Below, piece after piece: positions 8,509-18,068 of a stretch of DNA of 64,000 nucleotides. How positions within the stretch are numbered: position 1 is the first letter of the stretch; every line of letters begins with the position of its first letter. The position numbers and the translations under genes were made by a program. Origin of the DNA: Chiayiivirga sp. (GTDB lineage Bacteria > Pseudomonadota > Gammaproteobacteria > Xanthomonadales > Xanthomonadaceae); contig JALCLA010000005.1 of the NCBI GenBank assembly GCA_022647565.1, forward strand, positions 62,001 through 126,000. Reading direction: 5' to 3'. A model generated the notes under the pieces. It ran no database searches. It saw only the letters and a program-made list of their open reading frames with translations, and was not told the origin of the DNA.

Positions 8509-10347
8509 TCAATCGCGCCGCAACACGAATACGTCCGCGGCCCGTGGCTCCAGCATCTCCAGATCGTAGGCGAAGCGTCCGCTGGCAGGGCAGGACAGGT
8601 AGCGGCTTGCGACGGTTTCCGCCAGCGGCGTCGGCGCGGCGTCGCCGCTGCGAGCCCGAAGCGCGAACGGCTGGTTCAAGCCGGGCAGCAGGTTGCTGAC
8701 GACGAGCACGTCGTCCGCCGCGCAGGGCGCGTCCAGGGCCAGTCGCGTCGGGGTTTGGCCGGCGCGGGCGCGGTAGTCGTCCAGCAGATAGCGGGTGTGG
8801 ACCTGCACCCGCTCGCCTTGCGCCGGATGCAGCACCGCGACGGGTGTCTGCAGGACGTAGCCCCAGCTCGTGTCTTCGCCGTGCAGGCCCAGTGCCGTGG
8901 CGATCGCACGCGGCACGCCGGCGAGCTGGCGCGGCGCGACCCCGCCGAGTTGCACCGTGGCATCGGCGCAATTCAGCGCCACCGCCACTCCCTGGCCAAA
9001 GTGCAGGGCGGTGGCGAGGTCGCCGTGCAGCGCGACCGGCGAAGGCTCCACGCACAAGCGGGTGGCCAACAGGTCGTGCGCGTAGGCCGGCAACCAGAAC
9101 CGAACCGGCGGATCGCGTTGCAAGGGCCGGGCAATGTCCGCCAGTGCTGCACCGGGAAACCACTGCTGGCCGCTGCGCACCACATTCATCCGGTCAAGCA
9201 GCACGGCGCCCGACAACACCCCCGCAAGCGCGATCAGGCCGACGCCGCCGGCACGCGGGGAGATTCCCCGCCACAGCGCCTGCCAGCCCAGCGCCACCAG
9301 CAGCGCGTTGAGCGGAGCGCAGGCGTAGACCATCCACGCGGGCGTGACGTCGCGCAACAGCAGCACCAGTGTCCACGCGAGCGCGCTCAATGCCAGCGCC
9401 AGCCAGGCCGTGCGCTCGCGCCGCAGGCAGGCCAGCAGCAGACCCGGCAGCGCGATCAGGTAAATCATGCCCAGCACCGCACCCGCGACCGTCGCCGGCC
9501 ACGGCCAGCGCCCGAGCAGGAATTCCCGTACGAAGCCGACACTGCCCGCGCTGGCGCCTTGCAGCACGGCCGGAACACGAAGCAGGCGCGCGAAGTAGTC
9601 GCTGCGCCCGAAGTAGTCGCCACTGGCGTGCAGCTGCGGCCAGCCACCGGCCGCCTCGGCGAGCAACGCCGGCAGGAACGGCAAGGCGAATGCACCTGCG
9701 CTGGCGGCCAATGAGACGAGCCAGCCGCGTTCGCGAGCCACGCGCCAGCACGCCATGGCCAGCGCCGGCCACGCGACCAGGGCGGTCGGATGGGCGTGGA
9801 TCGCCAGCCCCAGGGCCAGACTCGCCCCGGCCAGTGCGACGAGGCGGCGCCCACGCCACGCGATCAGCGCCAGCCACAGCGTCGCCAGGACACCGGTCTC
9901 CACGAGGCTGGTATGCGACAACACCAGCTGACCCAGACTGCTCCAGCCGGGTAGCGCCACCGCGGCGGCTAGTGTCAGGCCCAGGGCGGCGGTCTCGCCC
10001 CGGGCTTGCGACTGCCACTGGCCCAGGGCGCGACCGAGCACATAGGCCAGTGGAATCTTGAAGGCGGCGAACAGGCCAAGGACGAGGGCCGTGCCGCCGA
10101 TCGAGCCGCTGAGCTGCAAGGCCAAGGCAAGGAAGTAGAACCACACCGGCCCCGGTTGCCAGAGAGCGTTCAGGCTCGGACCGTAGGCCGGCCACGCCGC
10201 GCCTTGCGCAATGCTCCAGCCCCAGGCCAGGTCGCGCCCCGAATCCACCACCAGGGCCGCCAACGGGAAACTGGCGGCGCACAAGGCGTAGAGCACGAGC
10301 AGCGCCAGCCAGTCGCTGCGTGCGATCCGGTCCGGCACGCGGCTCAC
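8509..10347 (-). CDS. Multi-pass membrane protein, GT-C / family-39 glycosyltransferase-like
   Basis: This is a 612-residue polytopic protein with about ten to twelve hydrophobic helices in the first 420 residues, then a soluble C-terminal domain of about 190 residues. The first luminal loop contains VVDSGRDLAWGW, with an acidic residue where GT-C enzymes place their catalytic Asp, followed by NALWQPGPVWFY. Such proteins use polyprenyl-phosphate sugars to glycosylate lipids or proteins, but the substrate here is unknown. It starts with GTG overlapping the DUF4286 stop (GTGA), so it is the third gene of a coupled operon. No confident family name can be given. Confidence 0.6.
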   Translation of the reverse strand: MSRVPDRIARSDWLALLVLYALCAASFPLAALVVDSGRDLAWGWSIAQGAAWPAYGPSLNALWQPGPVWFYFLALALQLSGSIGGTALVLGLFAAFKIPLAYVLGRALGQWQSQARGETAALGLTLAAAVALPGWSSLGQLVLSHTSLVETGVLATLWLALIAWRGRRLVALAGASLALGLAIHAHPTALVAWPALAMACWRVARERGWLVSLAASAGAFALPFLPALLAEAAGGWPQLHASGDYFGRSDYFARLLRVPAVLQGASAGSVGFVREFLLGRWPWPATVAGAVLGMIYLIALPGLLLACLRRERTAWLALALSALAWTLVLLLRDVTPAWMVYACAPLNALLVALGWQALWRGISPRAGGVGLIALAGVLSGAVLLDRMNVVRSGQQWFPGAALADIARPLQRDPPVRFWLPAYAHDLLATRLCVEPSPVALHGDLATALHFGQGVAVALNCADATVQLGGVAPRQLAGVPRAIATALGLHGEDTSWGYVLQTPVAVLHPAQGERVQVHTRYLLDDYRARAGQTPTRLALDAPCAADDVLVVSNLLPGLNQPFALRARSGDAAPTPLAETVASRYLSCPASGRFAYDLEMLEPRAADVFVLRRD

Positions 10348-10649
10348 GCCGACGCGAACGGTCGCATGACGCGGCGCGCGGCCGTGAACCTCGATCCGAA
10401 GCGGGACAGGCCTTCGGCGCGCATGTACGGCGCGTGCTCGCTGAGATAGGCGTCGAGCGCCAGGGCATCGTGCAGCCGGTACTGCACGCAGAACTCGATT
10501 GGCTCGTCCGCGCCGCTCTCCACCCTGAAGCGTTCGGCGGACACGAAGCCGGGCAGCGCCAGCATCTGCATGACGTGCGCCTCCAGCCAGGCCCGGAACT
10601 CGTCGGCAATGGCGGCCTCGACCCGCAGGTTCACCTCGTAGACGATCAC
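10344..10649 (-). CDS. DUF4286 family protein
   Basis: A 101-residue soluble protein with a ferredoxin-like (ABM dimer) pattern: IVYEVNLRVE strand, helix EFRAWLEAHVMQML, then GFVSAERFRVE and EFCVQYRLHD strands. This matches DUF4286. Start is GTG at 10649, overlapping the previous stop as GTGA; its own stop overlaps the next GTG. The function is unknown; proteins of this shape often bind small molecules or act as monooxygenase-like dimers. Confidence 0.82.
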   Translation of the reverse strand: MIVYEVNLRVEAAIADEFRAWLEAHVMQMLALPGFVSAERFRVESGADEPIEFCVQYRLHDALALDAYLSEHAPYMRAEGLSRFGSRFTAARRVMRPFASA

Positions 10650-11812
10650 ATCGCCACCACGCTCACCGCCAGATTCAGCATCGCCCCGACCGAGAGCAGC
10701 AACAGGTACAGGTTGCCGAGCAGGAAATACTTGAGCACGGTCATCAGCCAGCCCTGGGCGTAGACCCGCTTCTGCATGATCAGCAGGTAGACCGGCATCC
10801 AGACGCCGATCAGAACCTCGATCCAACCCAGCGCGATGTGCCAGAAGCCGGCGCCGGCGAGGTCGCGCAATGCGCCGCAGCCCACCACGAGCAACAACGC
10901 CGCACACAGGAAGGCGTGGCTGTGCAGCGCCACGATCAGGTGCTCCATGTAGAGCCGGCGCTTGAACAGGTAGAAGACCTTCAGCATCAGGGCGAAGATC
11001 GGCAGCAGCACGAACAAGGTCTGCGGCAGCGACTGCAGGAAGGATTCGACCAAGAGGCGCGGCTGCTCGCGGATACGCTGCGCATTGTCCTTTGCGCGGC
11101 CGACCATCTGGTTGAGCCAGGCATTGCCGCGCTCGGGTAGCCAGGACACGGTCAGCGGATTGGATTTCGCATCCCAGGGTTTGTCGTTGAAGACGAAATC
11201 CTCGTCGTCGCCCTCACCGCCGGAATCCGAGGCATACGCCTCCACGGACTCGCCCCGCGCCTGTGCGGCGTCGCGTGCCTTGAGCCAGTCGATGCGGCGC
11301 TGCGCTTCGGCCTCGATCTGCGCGATGCCCTGATCCATCCCGACCCGCGCGCCGGGGGCGTCGGGAATCCGGTCGCGCGCCGCGCGCATCGCCTCGAGCG
11401 CCTTGTCCCGCATCGATTCGGCCTCGGTCACGGTCTCGGCGCGCGACAGCGAAGCCGTCTCGTCCAGGTCGCCCAGATCGATGTCGACCGTCAGCTGCAA
11501 CGCGAAGAAGGCCGCGATGCAGAGGAAGAAGAACAGCCGCACCGGGCTGACGTAGCGCACGCGGTGGCCATGGAAGTATTCGCGGCTCAGGTAACCCGGC
11601 TTGAACAGCAGCGGCCCGAGCGTGCGCAGCGTGCGCGTGTCGAAATTGAACACGCTGTCGAGGAAGTCGCCCACGATGCTGGAGAAATGCCGCACCAGGC
11701 CCTTGGTCGGCTGGCCGCAGGCGTAACAGTGCTCGCCCAGCAGGGGCGATCCGCAGTTCTGGCAGCGGCGCGCAGTGACCGGCGGAGTGGAATCGGTTGG
11801 GGCTTCGCTCAT
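10646..11812 (-). CDS. DUF3667 membrane protein with zinc ribbon
   Basis: This 388-residue protein starts with a zinc ribbon, CQNCG then CYACG at about residues 17-34, followed by the DUF3667 signature around FSSIVGDFLDSVFNFDTRTLRTL and YLSREYFHGHRVRYVSP. A first membrane helix follows (VRLFFFLCIAAFFALQL). A charged periplasmic or cytoplasmic stretch of about 150 residues, rich in Ala, Arg and Glu, separates it from four C-terminal helices. It leads the DUF3667 / DUF4286 / membrane-transferase operon. Function is unknown for the family. A second shorter DUF3667 protein lies at 56932-57657. Confidence 0.85.
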   Translation of the reverse strand: MSEAPTDSTPPVTARRCQNCGSPLLGEHCYACGQPTKGLVRHFSSIVGDFLDSVFNFDTRTLRTLGPLLFKPGYLSREYFHGHRVRYVSPVRLFFFLCIAAFFALQLTVDIDLGDLDETASLSRAETVTEAESMRDKALEAMRAARDRIPDAPGARVGMDQGIAQIEAEAQRRIDWLKARDAAQARGESVEAYASDSGGEGDDEDFVFNDKPWDAKSNPLTVSWLPERGNAWLNQMVGRAKDNAQRIREQPRLLVESFLQSLPQTLFVLLPIFALMLKVFYLFKRRLYMEHLIVALHSHAFLCAALLLVVGCGALRDLAGAGFWHIALGWIEVLIGVWMPVYLLIMQKRVYAQGWLMTVLKYFLLGNLYLLLLSVGAMLNLAVSVVAM

Positions 11813-11884
11813 TTGGCTAAGATATCGCAGCCGCGTCCCGGCGCCAGCGCGGGTGCGCGGCCGCAGGCGCGTTCCCGAGCCTGC

Positions 11885-13265
11885 ATGTCTGCCACCGAAC
11901 ATTCCATGCCCGCCGCCGGCGGCGCGCCGCTGCTGCGCGAAGCCCGCACGACGGTCGTGCTGGCCTTGCCCTTGGTCTTCGGGCATGTCTCGACCGGGCT
12001 GATCGGCTTCGTCGACTCGGTGCTTGCCGGCCGTCACGGCGCCAATACCCTGGCCGCGGTCGCGGTGGGGGCGGCGTTGTGGTCGGTCGCGATCATGGTG
12101 CTGATCGGGGTGCTGCTGGCGCTGCCACCCACGATCTCGCAGCTCGACGGTGCCGGACGCCGAGCGCAGGTGGCCACCACGTTCCGGCAAGGGTGTGTGG
12201 CTGGCGTTGATGCTCGCCACCGTGCTGTTCGCCTTCCTCAGCCTGGCCGCGGCCAATCTCGACTGGATCGGTATCGCGCCCGAAATCCAGTCCGACGCAC
12301 GCGCCTTCCTGCACGGCATCCGCTGGGGCGTGCCGGCGCTGGCGCTGTACTTCTGCATGCGCTACCTGTGCGAAGGCCTGCACTGGACGCTGCCGACCAT
12401 GGGTTTCGGCCTGGGTGGACTCGCGCTGCTGGTGCCGCTGGGCTACGCGCTGATGTTCGGCAGCTTCGGCCTGCCCGAACTGGGTGCGGTCGGGCTCGGT
12501 TACGCCACCGCCATCATGTTGTGGTGTCAGGCCTTCGGCTTTGCCCTGTACCTGCGCCTGAGCCGGCGCTTTGCCGACCTCGGGCTGTTTGCGCGCTTCG
12601 AACCACCGCGTGCCAGCGCGATCCGCGATCTGCTGCGGCTCGGCCTTCCGATCGGGGTGAGCATCTTCATGGAAGGCAGCCTCTTCATCTGCACCGCGCT
12701 CCTGATCGGTGGCATGGGCGCGGTGCCCGTGGCGGCGCACCAGATCGCGATCAATGTCGCGAGTATCACCTTCATGGGCGCGCTCGGCATGGCCGAGGCC
12801 ACCACGGTGCGGGTCGGCTACGCGGTCGGGGCGCGCGAACCGGTCGCGATGCGACGTGCGGCGCTCGCGGGCTTCCTGATCGTGGTTTCGATGCAGAGCC
12901 TGACCGGCATCGCGATGCTGTTCGGCAATCACGCGATCGCATCGGTCTACACCCAGGACGCTGCGGTGGTGGCACTGGCGGCGAACCTGCTGCTGTTCGC
13001 GGCCGCCTTCCAGTTGTCGGACGGGGTGCAGGTGGTGGCGGGAGCCGCGTTGCGGGGGCTCAAGGACACGCGCGTGCCGATGCTGTTGACCGCCTTCGCC
13101 TACTGGGGCGTGGGCATGAGCCTGGGTGCCACGCTCGGATTCGGCCTGGGCTGGGGTCCGCAAGGGATGTGGTGCGGCCTGGTGGCCGGCCTCACCGTGG
13201 CTGCGACCCTGCTCAGCTTGCGCTTCCGGTGGCTGGCGCGGCGACCCTTGCCGGAGCCGTCCTGA
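11885..13265 (+). pseudogene. MATE family efflux transporter, interrupted by a one-base frameshift
   Basis: The product would be a 12-helix Na+ or H+ coupled multidrug exporter of the NorM type. Residues 1-102 read from ATG 11885 (TTVVLALPLVFGHVSTGLIGFVD, AGAHGANTLAAVA-like) end at CAA; the rest continues in the next frame to 13265. Deleting one G from the GGG at 12191-12193 restores a continuous protein of about 459 residues reading FRQGVWLALML, as expected for MATE proteins. Both halves are otherwise well conserved, including AAHQIAINVASITFMG. The indel lies in a short G run, so a sequencing or assembly error is as likely as a true pseudogene. Confidence 0.85.
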
Positions 13266-13355
13266 GGCCGCTTCGCCGGTGCGGCAATGACCTTCAGGCG
13301 ATGCGCGCGCGGCACGCAGCGCTAGAATCGCGCCATCGATTCGGGAGTATCTGCA

Positions 13356-15212
13356 ATGTCCGAGAAAAAACCGGGTGTGATCCGCCGCTTCTTCTGCGGG
13401 ATCTGGAACGCACTCAATTTCACTCGCCGCCTGGTGTTCAATCTGGCGTTCCTGTTGCTGTTGCTGGTCTTCGTTGCCGCCCTGTTCGGTGGTGGCCACA
13501 GCCTGCAGTCGCAGACGGCGTTGGTGATCGCGCCGCAGGGCGAGCTGGTCGAGCAATTCAGCGCCGATCCTGCCTCGCGCGCCTTCGGCAAGATGCTGGG
13601 CGAAGAAGCCCCGGAAACCCAGTTGCGCGATGTGCTCAAGGCGATCGAGCGCGCCGCCAAGGATGTGCGCATCGACCGCATCGTGCTGCGCAGCGATCAC
13701 ATGAGCGGTGCCGGCCTGGCGCAGTTGCGCGAGATCGGCGCGGCACTGCGCAAGTTCCGGGAAAGCGGCAAGCAGGTCGTGGCCTACGGCGACTACTACG
13801 AGCAGAAGCAGTACTACCTCGCCGCCGCCGCGGACGAGGTCTACCTGCATCCGGAAGGCGCGCTGCTGCTCGAAGGCCTGTCCCGCTTCCGCAGCTACTA
13901 CCGCGAGGGCCTGCAGGACAAGCTTGGCGTGGACGTGCACCTGTTCCGCGTGGGCGAGTACAAGTCCGCGGCCGAGCCCTACATCCTCGATGCGCCGTCC
14001 GCCGAATCGCGCGAGGCCGACCTCTACTGGATGAACGACCTGTGGCAGCGCTTCCTCGCCGACATCGCCGGCTGGCGCAAGCTCGATCCGGCCACGATGC
14101 AGGCCGACATCGACGCGCTGGCCGAACGCATCCAGGCGGCGAACGGCGATCTGGCCGAACTGGCGCTGTCGCAGAAACTGGTCGATGGGCTCAAGACCCA
14201 GGACGAGTTCCGCGCCCTGATGATCGAGCGCGGCGTCGAGGACGAGGACAACCACACCTTCCGCCAGGTGTCGATGGACGACTACCTCGGCTTCCTCGCG
14301 CGGGAAACGATGCCGATTGATACGCGGCCCCAGGTTGCGGTGGTGGTGGCACAGGGCGAGATCACCGATGGTGAGCAGCCCCCCGGCACGGTCGGCGGCG
14401 TCTCCACGGCGGAACTGGTGCGCAGCGCGCGCGAGGACGAGAACGTCAAGGCGCTGGTGCTGCGCGTGGATTCACCCGGTGGCGGCGTGTTCCCGTCGGA
14501 GCAGATCCGGCGCGAAGTGGAACTGACCCGCGCCGCCGGCAAGCCCGTTGTGGTGTCGATGGGTGACGTGGCCGCGTCGGGCGGCTACTGGATCTCGATG
14601 AACGCCGACGAGATCTGGGCCGATCCCAGCACGATCACCGGTTCCATCGGCATCTTCGGCCTGTTCTTCACCATTCCCGACACGCTCGCGAAAATCGGCG
14701 TGCGTGTTGACGGCGTCGCCACCACGAAAATCGCCGGTGCCTTCGACCCCTCGCGGGCACTTGATCCGGCCGTGGGCACGGTGATCCAGAGCGTGATCGA
14801 TGCGGGGTACCGCGACTTCATCGGCAAGGTGGCGCAGGCGCGCAACACCACGTCGGAGAAGATCGATGAAGTGGCGCGAGGCCGGGTCTGGAGCGGCGCG
14901 CAAGCCAAGGAACGCGGCCTGATCGACCAACTCGGCGGGCTGCAGCAGGCCATCGCCGCGGCCGGCGCGCGCGCCAATCTCGATGCCGGCGAACACGGCG
15001 TCACCTACATCGAGAAGGAGCTGTCGCCGTTCGAGAAATTCGTGGTCGATGCCACGCGCAACGCCTTGGTGAAATCGGTCGCGAGCGAGTTGGGCCTGCC
15101 GCGCGCGCTGCTGCCGGCGCGGGTGGAACGCGACCTCGCCACCACGCTCACCCTGCTGCAACCGGGGAACCGCCCGATCCGCGCGGTGGCGTACTGCTTC
15201 TGCGAACCCTGA
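13356..15212 (+). CDS. sppA: Signal peptide peptidase SppA, 67-kDa type
   Basis: This inner-membrane serine protease digests signal peptides left in the membrane after export. The 618-residue protein matches the E. coli 67-kDa form. One N-terminal helix lies at about residues 27-45, and two tandem S49 domains follow. The catalytic dyad is visible: the general base Lys at about residue 203 in GEYKSAAEP (first domain) and nucleophile Ser at about 408 in AASGGYW (second domain). E. coli has K209 and S409. The stop is followed by a short hairpin-rich repeat that may serve as terminator. Confidence 0.96.
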   Translation: MSEKKPGVIRRFFCGIWNALNFTRRLVFNLAFLLLLLVFVAALFGGGHSLQSQTALVIAPQGELVEQFSADPASRAFGKMLGEEAPETQLRDVLKAIERAAKDVRIDRIVLRSDHMSGAGLAQLREIGAALRKFRESGKQVVAYGDYYEQKQYYLAAAADEVYLHPEGALLLEGLSRFRSYYREGLQDKLGVDVHLFRVGEYKSAAEPYILDAPSAESREADLYWMNDLWQRFLADIAGWRKLDPATMQADIDALAERIQAANGDLAELALSQKLVDGLKTQDEFRALMIERGVEDEDNHTFRQVSMDDYLGFLARETMPIDTRPQVAVVVAQGEITDGEQPPGTVGGVSTAELVRSAREDENVKALVLRVDSPGGGVFPSEQIRREVELTRAAGKPVVVSMGDVAASGGYWISMNADEIWADPSTITGSIGIFGLFFTIPDTLAKIGVRVDGVATTKIAGAFDPSRALDPAVGTVIQSVIDAGYRDFIGKVAQARNTTSEKIDEVARGRVWSGAQAKERGLIDQLGGLQQAIAAAGARANLDAGEHGVTYIEKELSPFEKFVVDATRNALVKSVASELGLPRALLPARVERDLATTLTLLQPGNRPIRAVAYCFCEP

Positions 15213-15228
15213 GTTGCGACTGAGCCGC

Positions 15229-15300
15229 GAGCCGAGCAAGCTCGGCTCTACTGCGGTATTCGGAGCGAGCCGGCTCCTGTAGAGCCGAGCTTGCCCGGCT
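15229..15300. repeat. Dispersed palindromic repeat, two copies, between sppA and pepQ
   Basis: A perfect hairpin GAGCCGAGC-AA-GCTCGGCTC lies at 15229-15248, and a related imperfect one, GTAGAGCCGAGCTTGCCCGGCT, at 15279-15300. The genes on either side converge, so the hairpins could end transcription from both. Close relatives occur at 60186-60306, which makes this a dispersed REP-like family. Confidence 0.75.
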
Positions 15301-15307
15301 GCATTTC

Positions 15308-16618
15308 TCACCCCTGCGCCGCAAACGCCTCGCGAGTCAGGTTCTCCGGCGCGCCTTGCGTGCACACCACATCGTCCTCGATGCGAACCCCGCCAAAACC
15401 GCGCAGGTGTTCGATCGCGTTCCAGTTCACGGCATGGGCGTGTTCGCTCGCGCGCAGCTTCGCGAGCAGGGTGTCGATGAAGTAGATGCCGGGTTCGATC
15501 GTCACCACCATGCCGGGCGCAAGCGTGCGGGTCAGGCGCAGATAGGGATGGCCGGCGGGGCGCGCCACGTTGCCGCCGTTCTCGTCGCGCTGGAAGCCAC
15601 CCACGTCGTGCACCTGCAGTCCGAGCAGGTGGCCGAGGCCGTGCGGGAAGAAGGTCGAAGTAACGCCGGTGTCGAGCATGGCGTCGGGCGTCATGCGCAC
15701 GATATCCAGCTCGCGCAGCACGCCGCCGAGCTGGCGATGGCAGTCCACGTGCAAGGTCGCGTAGTCGGTGCCGGCGCGCACCCGCGAGGCGAGGTCGCGT
15801 TGTACGCGATCGACTGCCGCGAACAAGCCTTCGAACGCGGCATCGCCGTTGCCGTAGGTGCGGGTGATGTCGGCGGCGTAACCGTCGCAGCTGGCGCCGG
15901 CGTCGATCAGGAAGGCGCGGTGCGCCTCGGGCTTCTCGGCGCGCTGGTACTGGTAGTGCAGCACCGCGCCGTGTTCGTTCAGCGCCACGATGTTGCCGTA
16001 GGGAAGATCCAGATCGTTGTGCGCGGTGGCAGCGAGATAGGCGCGATGGATGCCGAGTTCGGATTCACCGGCGCGGAACGCGGCTTCAGCAAAGCGATGC
16101 CCGCGCACGGCGCGGCGCGAGGCACTGCGCAGTTTCGACATCTCGAACGGCGTCTTGAAGGCGCGATGCCAATGCAGGTGCGCCAGCACGCGCTCGGGGT
16201 TGTTCGGCGCGAATCCCGGCAACGCGGCATCGGCTTCCCCCAGGATGGCGCTGCGCGCGGCCGGGGGCAGGTGTTGTGCGGCCTCGGCCGGTTCGCGGAT
16301 CACGCGCACGTCGAAGTGTTCGACCCATTCGCCTTGCGGTGCGCTCGGTGGCAGGTGCCAATAGTCGTCCGGCTGGTAGTAGGCCAGCAGCGGTCGCCGC
16401 CCCGGCGTGATTGCGAGCCAGGAGTGCGGATGCGCGGTCAGCGGCAGCCAATGCTTGAAATGCGGGTTGACCTGGAACGGGTAGGGGCGGTCGTCGAGGA
16501 AGTGGTATTTCTCCACCCCGGAGGCGATCAGGAGGTGATCGAATCCGCCACGCTGCAGCGCGGCGGCGCTGCGCGTCATCAGGGTGTCGAGGTGGTCGCG
16601 ATAGGACGCGGCAGGCAT
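15308..16618 (-). CDS. pepQ: Xaa-Pro dipeptidase
   Basis: PepQ hydrolyses dipeptides with C-terminal proline in the cytoplasm. The 436-residue protein has an N-terminal creatinase-like domain (residues about 1-165) and a C-terminal pita-bread M24 domain. All five metal ligands can be placed: Asp239 (LIDAG), Asp250 (ADITRT), His326 (FFPHGLGH), Glu375 (TIEPG) and Glu414 (RIEDD). These align with E. coli PepQ D246, D257, H339, E384 and E423. It may complete peptide breakdown begun by the tricorn-like and S9 peptidases further along. It is convergent with sppA and separated by 38 bases from the apbE gene. Confidence 0.95.
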   Translation of the reverse strand: MPAASYRDHLDTLMTRSAAALQRGGFDHLLIASGVEKYHFLDDRPYPFQVNPHFKHWLPLTAHPHSWLAITPGRRPLLAYYQPDDYWHLPPSAPQGEWVEHFDVRVIREPAEAAQHLPPAARSAILGEADAALPGFAPNNPERVLAHLHWHRAFKTPFEMSKLRSASRRAVRGHRFAEAAFRAGESELGIHRAYLAATAHNDLDLPYGNIVALNEHGAVLHYQYQRAEKPEAHRAFLIDAGASCDGYAADITRTYGNGDAAFEGLFAAVDRVQRDLASRVRAGTDYATLHVDCHRQLGGVLRELDIVRMTPDAMLDTGVTSTFFPHGLGHLLGLQVHDVGGFQRDENGGNVARPAGHPYLRLTRTLAPGMVVTIEPGIYFIDTLLAKLRASEHAHAVNWNAIEHLRGFGGVRIEDDVVCTQGAPENLTREAFAAQG

Positions 16619-16656
16619 TGCGGGCTCTCCGGCAACGACGGGGGCGCCATTGTGCC

Positions 16657-17712
16657 TCAGGGAGTGCAGGGCCCCGCGCTGCCCAGGGGCGGGCCGAGCC
16701 GCACCGGCTCGCGCTGCAGCCGCAAGCGCGCGTCCATGCCCGCGGTCAGGATCATCTCGTTTTCCTCGGTCACCAGCACCGCGCAGCGTATCCCGAGCTG
16801 GGCCACCAGGTCGGCGAACCGTGCGACGCCACCCACCATCAGGGTGGTGGCGGCGACGTCTGCCAGCACCGGATCGCGGTTCAGCACCGCCACGGCCGCG
16901 CTGCCGCGCACCGGCTGGCCACTGCGTGGATCCAGCACGTGGGCCCAGCGCGCGCCACTGGGCGTGTCGCGGAACTTGTTGTAGTTGCCCGAGATGAAGA
17001 GAGCTTCATGGTCGCCGAGTTCGATCTCGGCCAGTACCCCGCCATACGGGTCGCGCATCGTGACTGGCCACGGTTCGGCGCTGTCGTCGACCAGGGCGTA
17101 ATAGTCGCCGCCCAGCGTCAGCAGCGCGTGGGTCACGCCGTGCGCGGCGAGAATCGTGGTGGCGACTTCCGCCGCCACGCCTTCGGTCACGCCGCCGAAA
17201 TCCAGCTGCACCGCGCGATTGCGGCTGCTCACGCGTTCGCCTTCCACCACCACGTCGGCGATGCTCGCACGCGTGGCGCGCCAGGCATCGATCTCCTCGC
17301 GCGTGGGCAGCGGGCTACGGATCGGAAACGTCTCCGTATGGAAACCCCAGAGCTGCATCAGCTGGCCTACCGCCGGATCGAACAGGCCGTCGCTGCGGAT
17401 GGACAGTGCTTGCGAACGCCGGATCAGGTCGCGTATCGAAGCAGGCGTGGGCTGCGCTTCGCCGCGCGCCAGGGCGGTGTTGAGATCGACCAGGGCGCCA
17501 GGCTTGAACGCATGCCAGTCGCGATCCATGGCCTGGAAGCGTTCCGACACCTCGGTCAGGGCGGCGCGAGCGCGGGCGGCATCGCTGGCATGCAGTTCGA
17601 TCTCGGCCTGGCCGCCGAACACGTTCAGGGTTTCACGCTCGACCACGGTTGGCGCGCCGCAGGCGGCGATCAGTCCCAGCGCGGCGAGCGCCGAACCGCG
17701 CCAGGCGCGCAT
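16657..17712 (-). CDS. apbE: FAD:protein FMN transferase, lipoprotein
   Basis: ApbE proteins transfer FMN from FAD onto Thr of partner redox proteins such as NqrB/C and RnfG in the periplasm. A lipobox is visible, LIAAC at about residues 14-18, so the 351-residue protein should be membrane-anchored. Family motifs follow in order: DFGGVTEG, LLTLGGDYY, SGNYNKF, HVLDPRSGQPV and ADVAATTLMVGG. The lysine often seen in the GG-x-x-KG motif is Glu here, which may alter FAD binding. It overlaps the PilZ stop by one base, so it is the last gene of a DUF1631-PilZ-ApbE operon. No Nqr or Rnf genes are in the window. Confidence 0.88.
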   Translation of the reverse strand: MRAWRGSALAALGLIAACGAPTVVERETLNVFGGQAEIELHASDAARARAALTEVSERFQAMDRDWHAFKPGALVDLNTALARGEAQPTPASIRDLIRRSQALSIRSDGLFDPAVGQLMQLWGFHTETFPIRSPLPTREEIDAWRATRASIADVVVEGERVSSRNRAVQLDFGGVTEGVAAEVATTILAAHGVTHALLTLGGDYYALVDDSAEPWPVTMRDPYGGVLAEIELGDHEALFISGNYNKFRDTPSGARWAHVLDPRSGQPVRGSAAVAVLNRDPVLADVAATTLMVGGVARFADLVAQLGIRCAVLVTEENEMILTAGMDARLRLQREPVRLGPPLGSAGPCTP

Positions 17713-18068
17713 CAGTCGTATTGCCCGCCCGGTTGCTCGATCCAGGCGCGCAGGTGCGCTGCATCTTCCGGAGAAATGTCGATGAAGCGGAAGCCGGCCC
17801 AGAACTGGCCGGGCAGGTTGGCCGCGTCCGACCAGAGCTGGTGCGAGCCGACGTTGATCGCCCGGTTGCGCCCGCGGCCGCTCTCGTCGGGCAGCACGAA
17901 TCGCAGCTGGAACAGGGCGTCGTCCATCATCTGGGAGGTGGCGAACAGCATCATGCCCGACTCGGACACGTTGCCGATCCGGCCGATGATCTGCTCGGTG
18001 ACGGTGTCGATCACATCGATCGCTTCGACGGCGCGCTTGCGCTTGGCGCGGCGGTGTTCGGTACTCAT
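17712..18068 (-). CDS. PilZ domain protein, c-di-GMP receptor
   Basis: A 118-residue stand-alone PilZ domain. The c-di-GMP-binding features are an N-terminal RRAKRKR stretch (RxxxR) and NVSESGM (the D/NxSxxG motif), then the beta barrel. It overlaps DUF1631 by four bases and ApbE by one. Pairing with DUF1631, whose members are often large cytoplasmic proteins next to PilZ proteins in Xanthomonadales, suggests a c-di-GMP-responsive partnership. The output pathway is not evident. Confidence 0.9.
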   Translation of the reverse strand: MSTEHRRAKRKRAVEAIDVIDTVTEQIIGRIGNVSESGMMLFATSQMMDDALFQLRFVLPDESGRGRNRAINVGSHQLWSDAANLPGQFWAGFRFIDISPEDAAHLRAWIEQPGGQYD

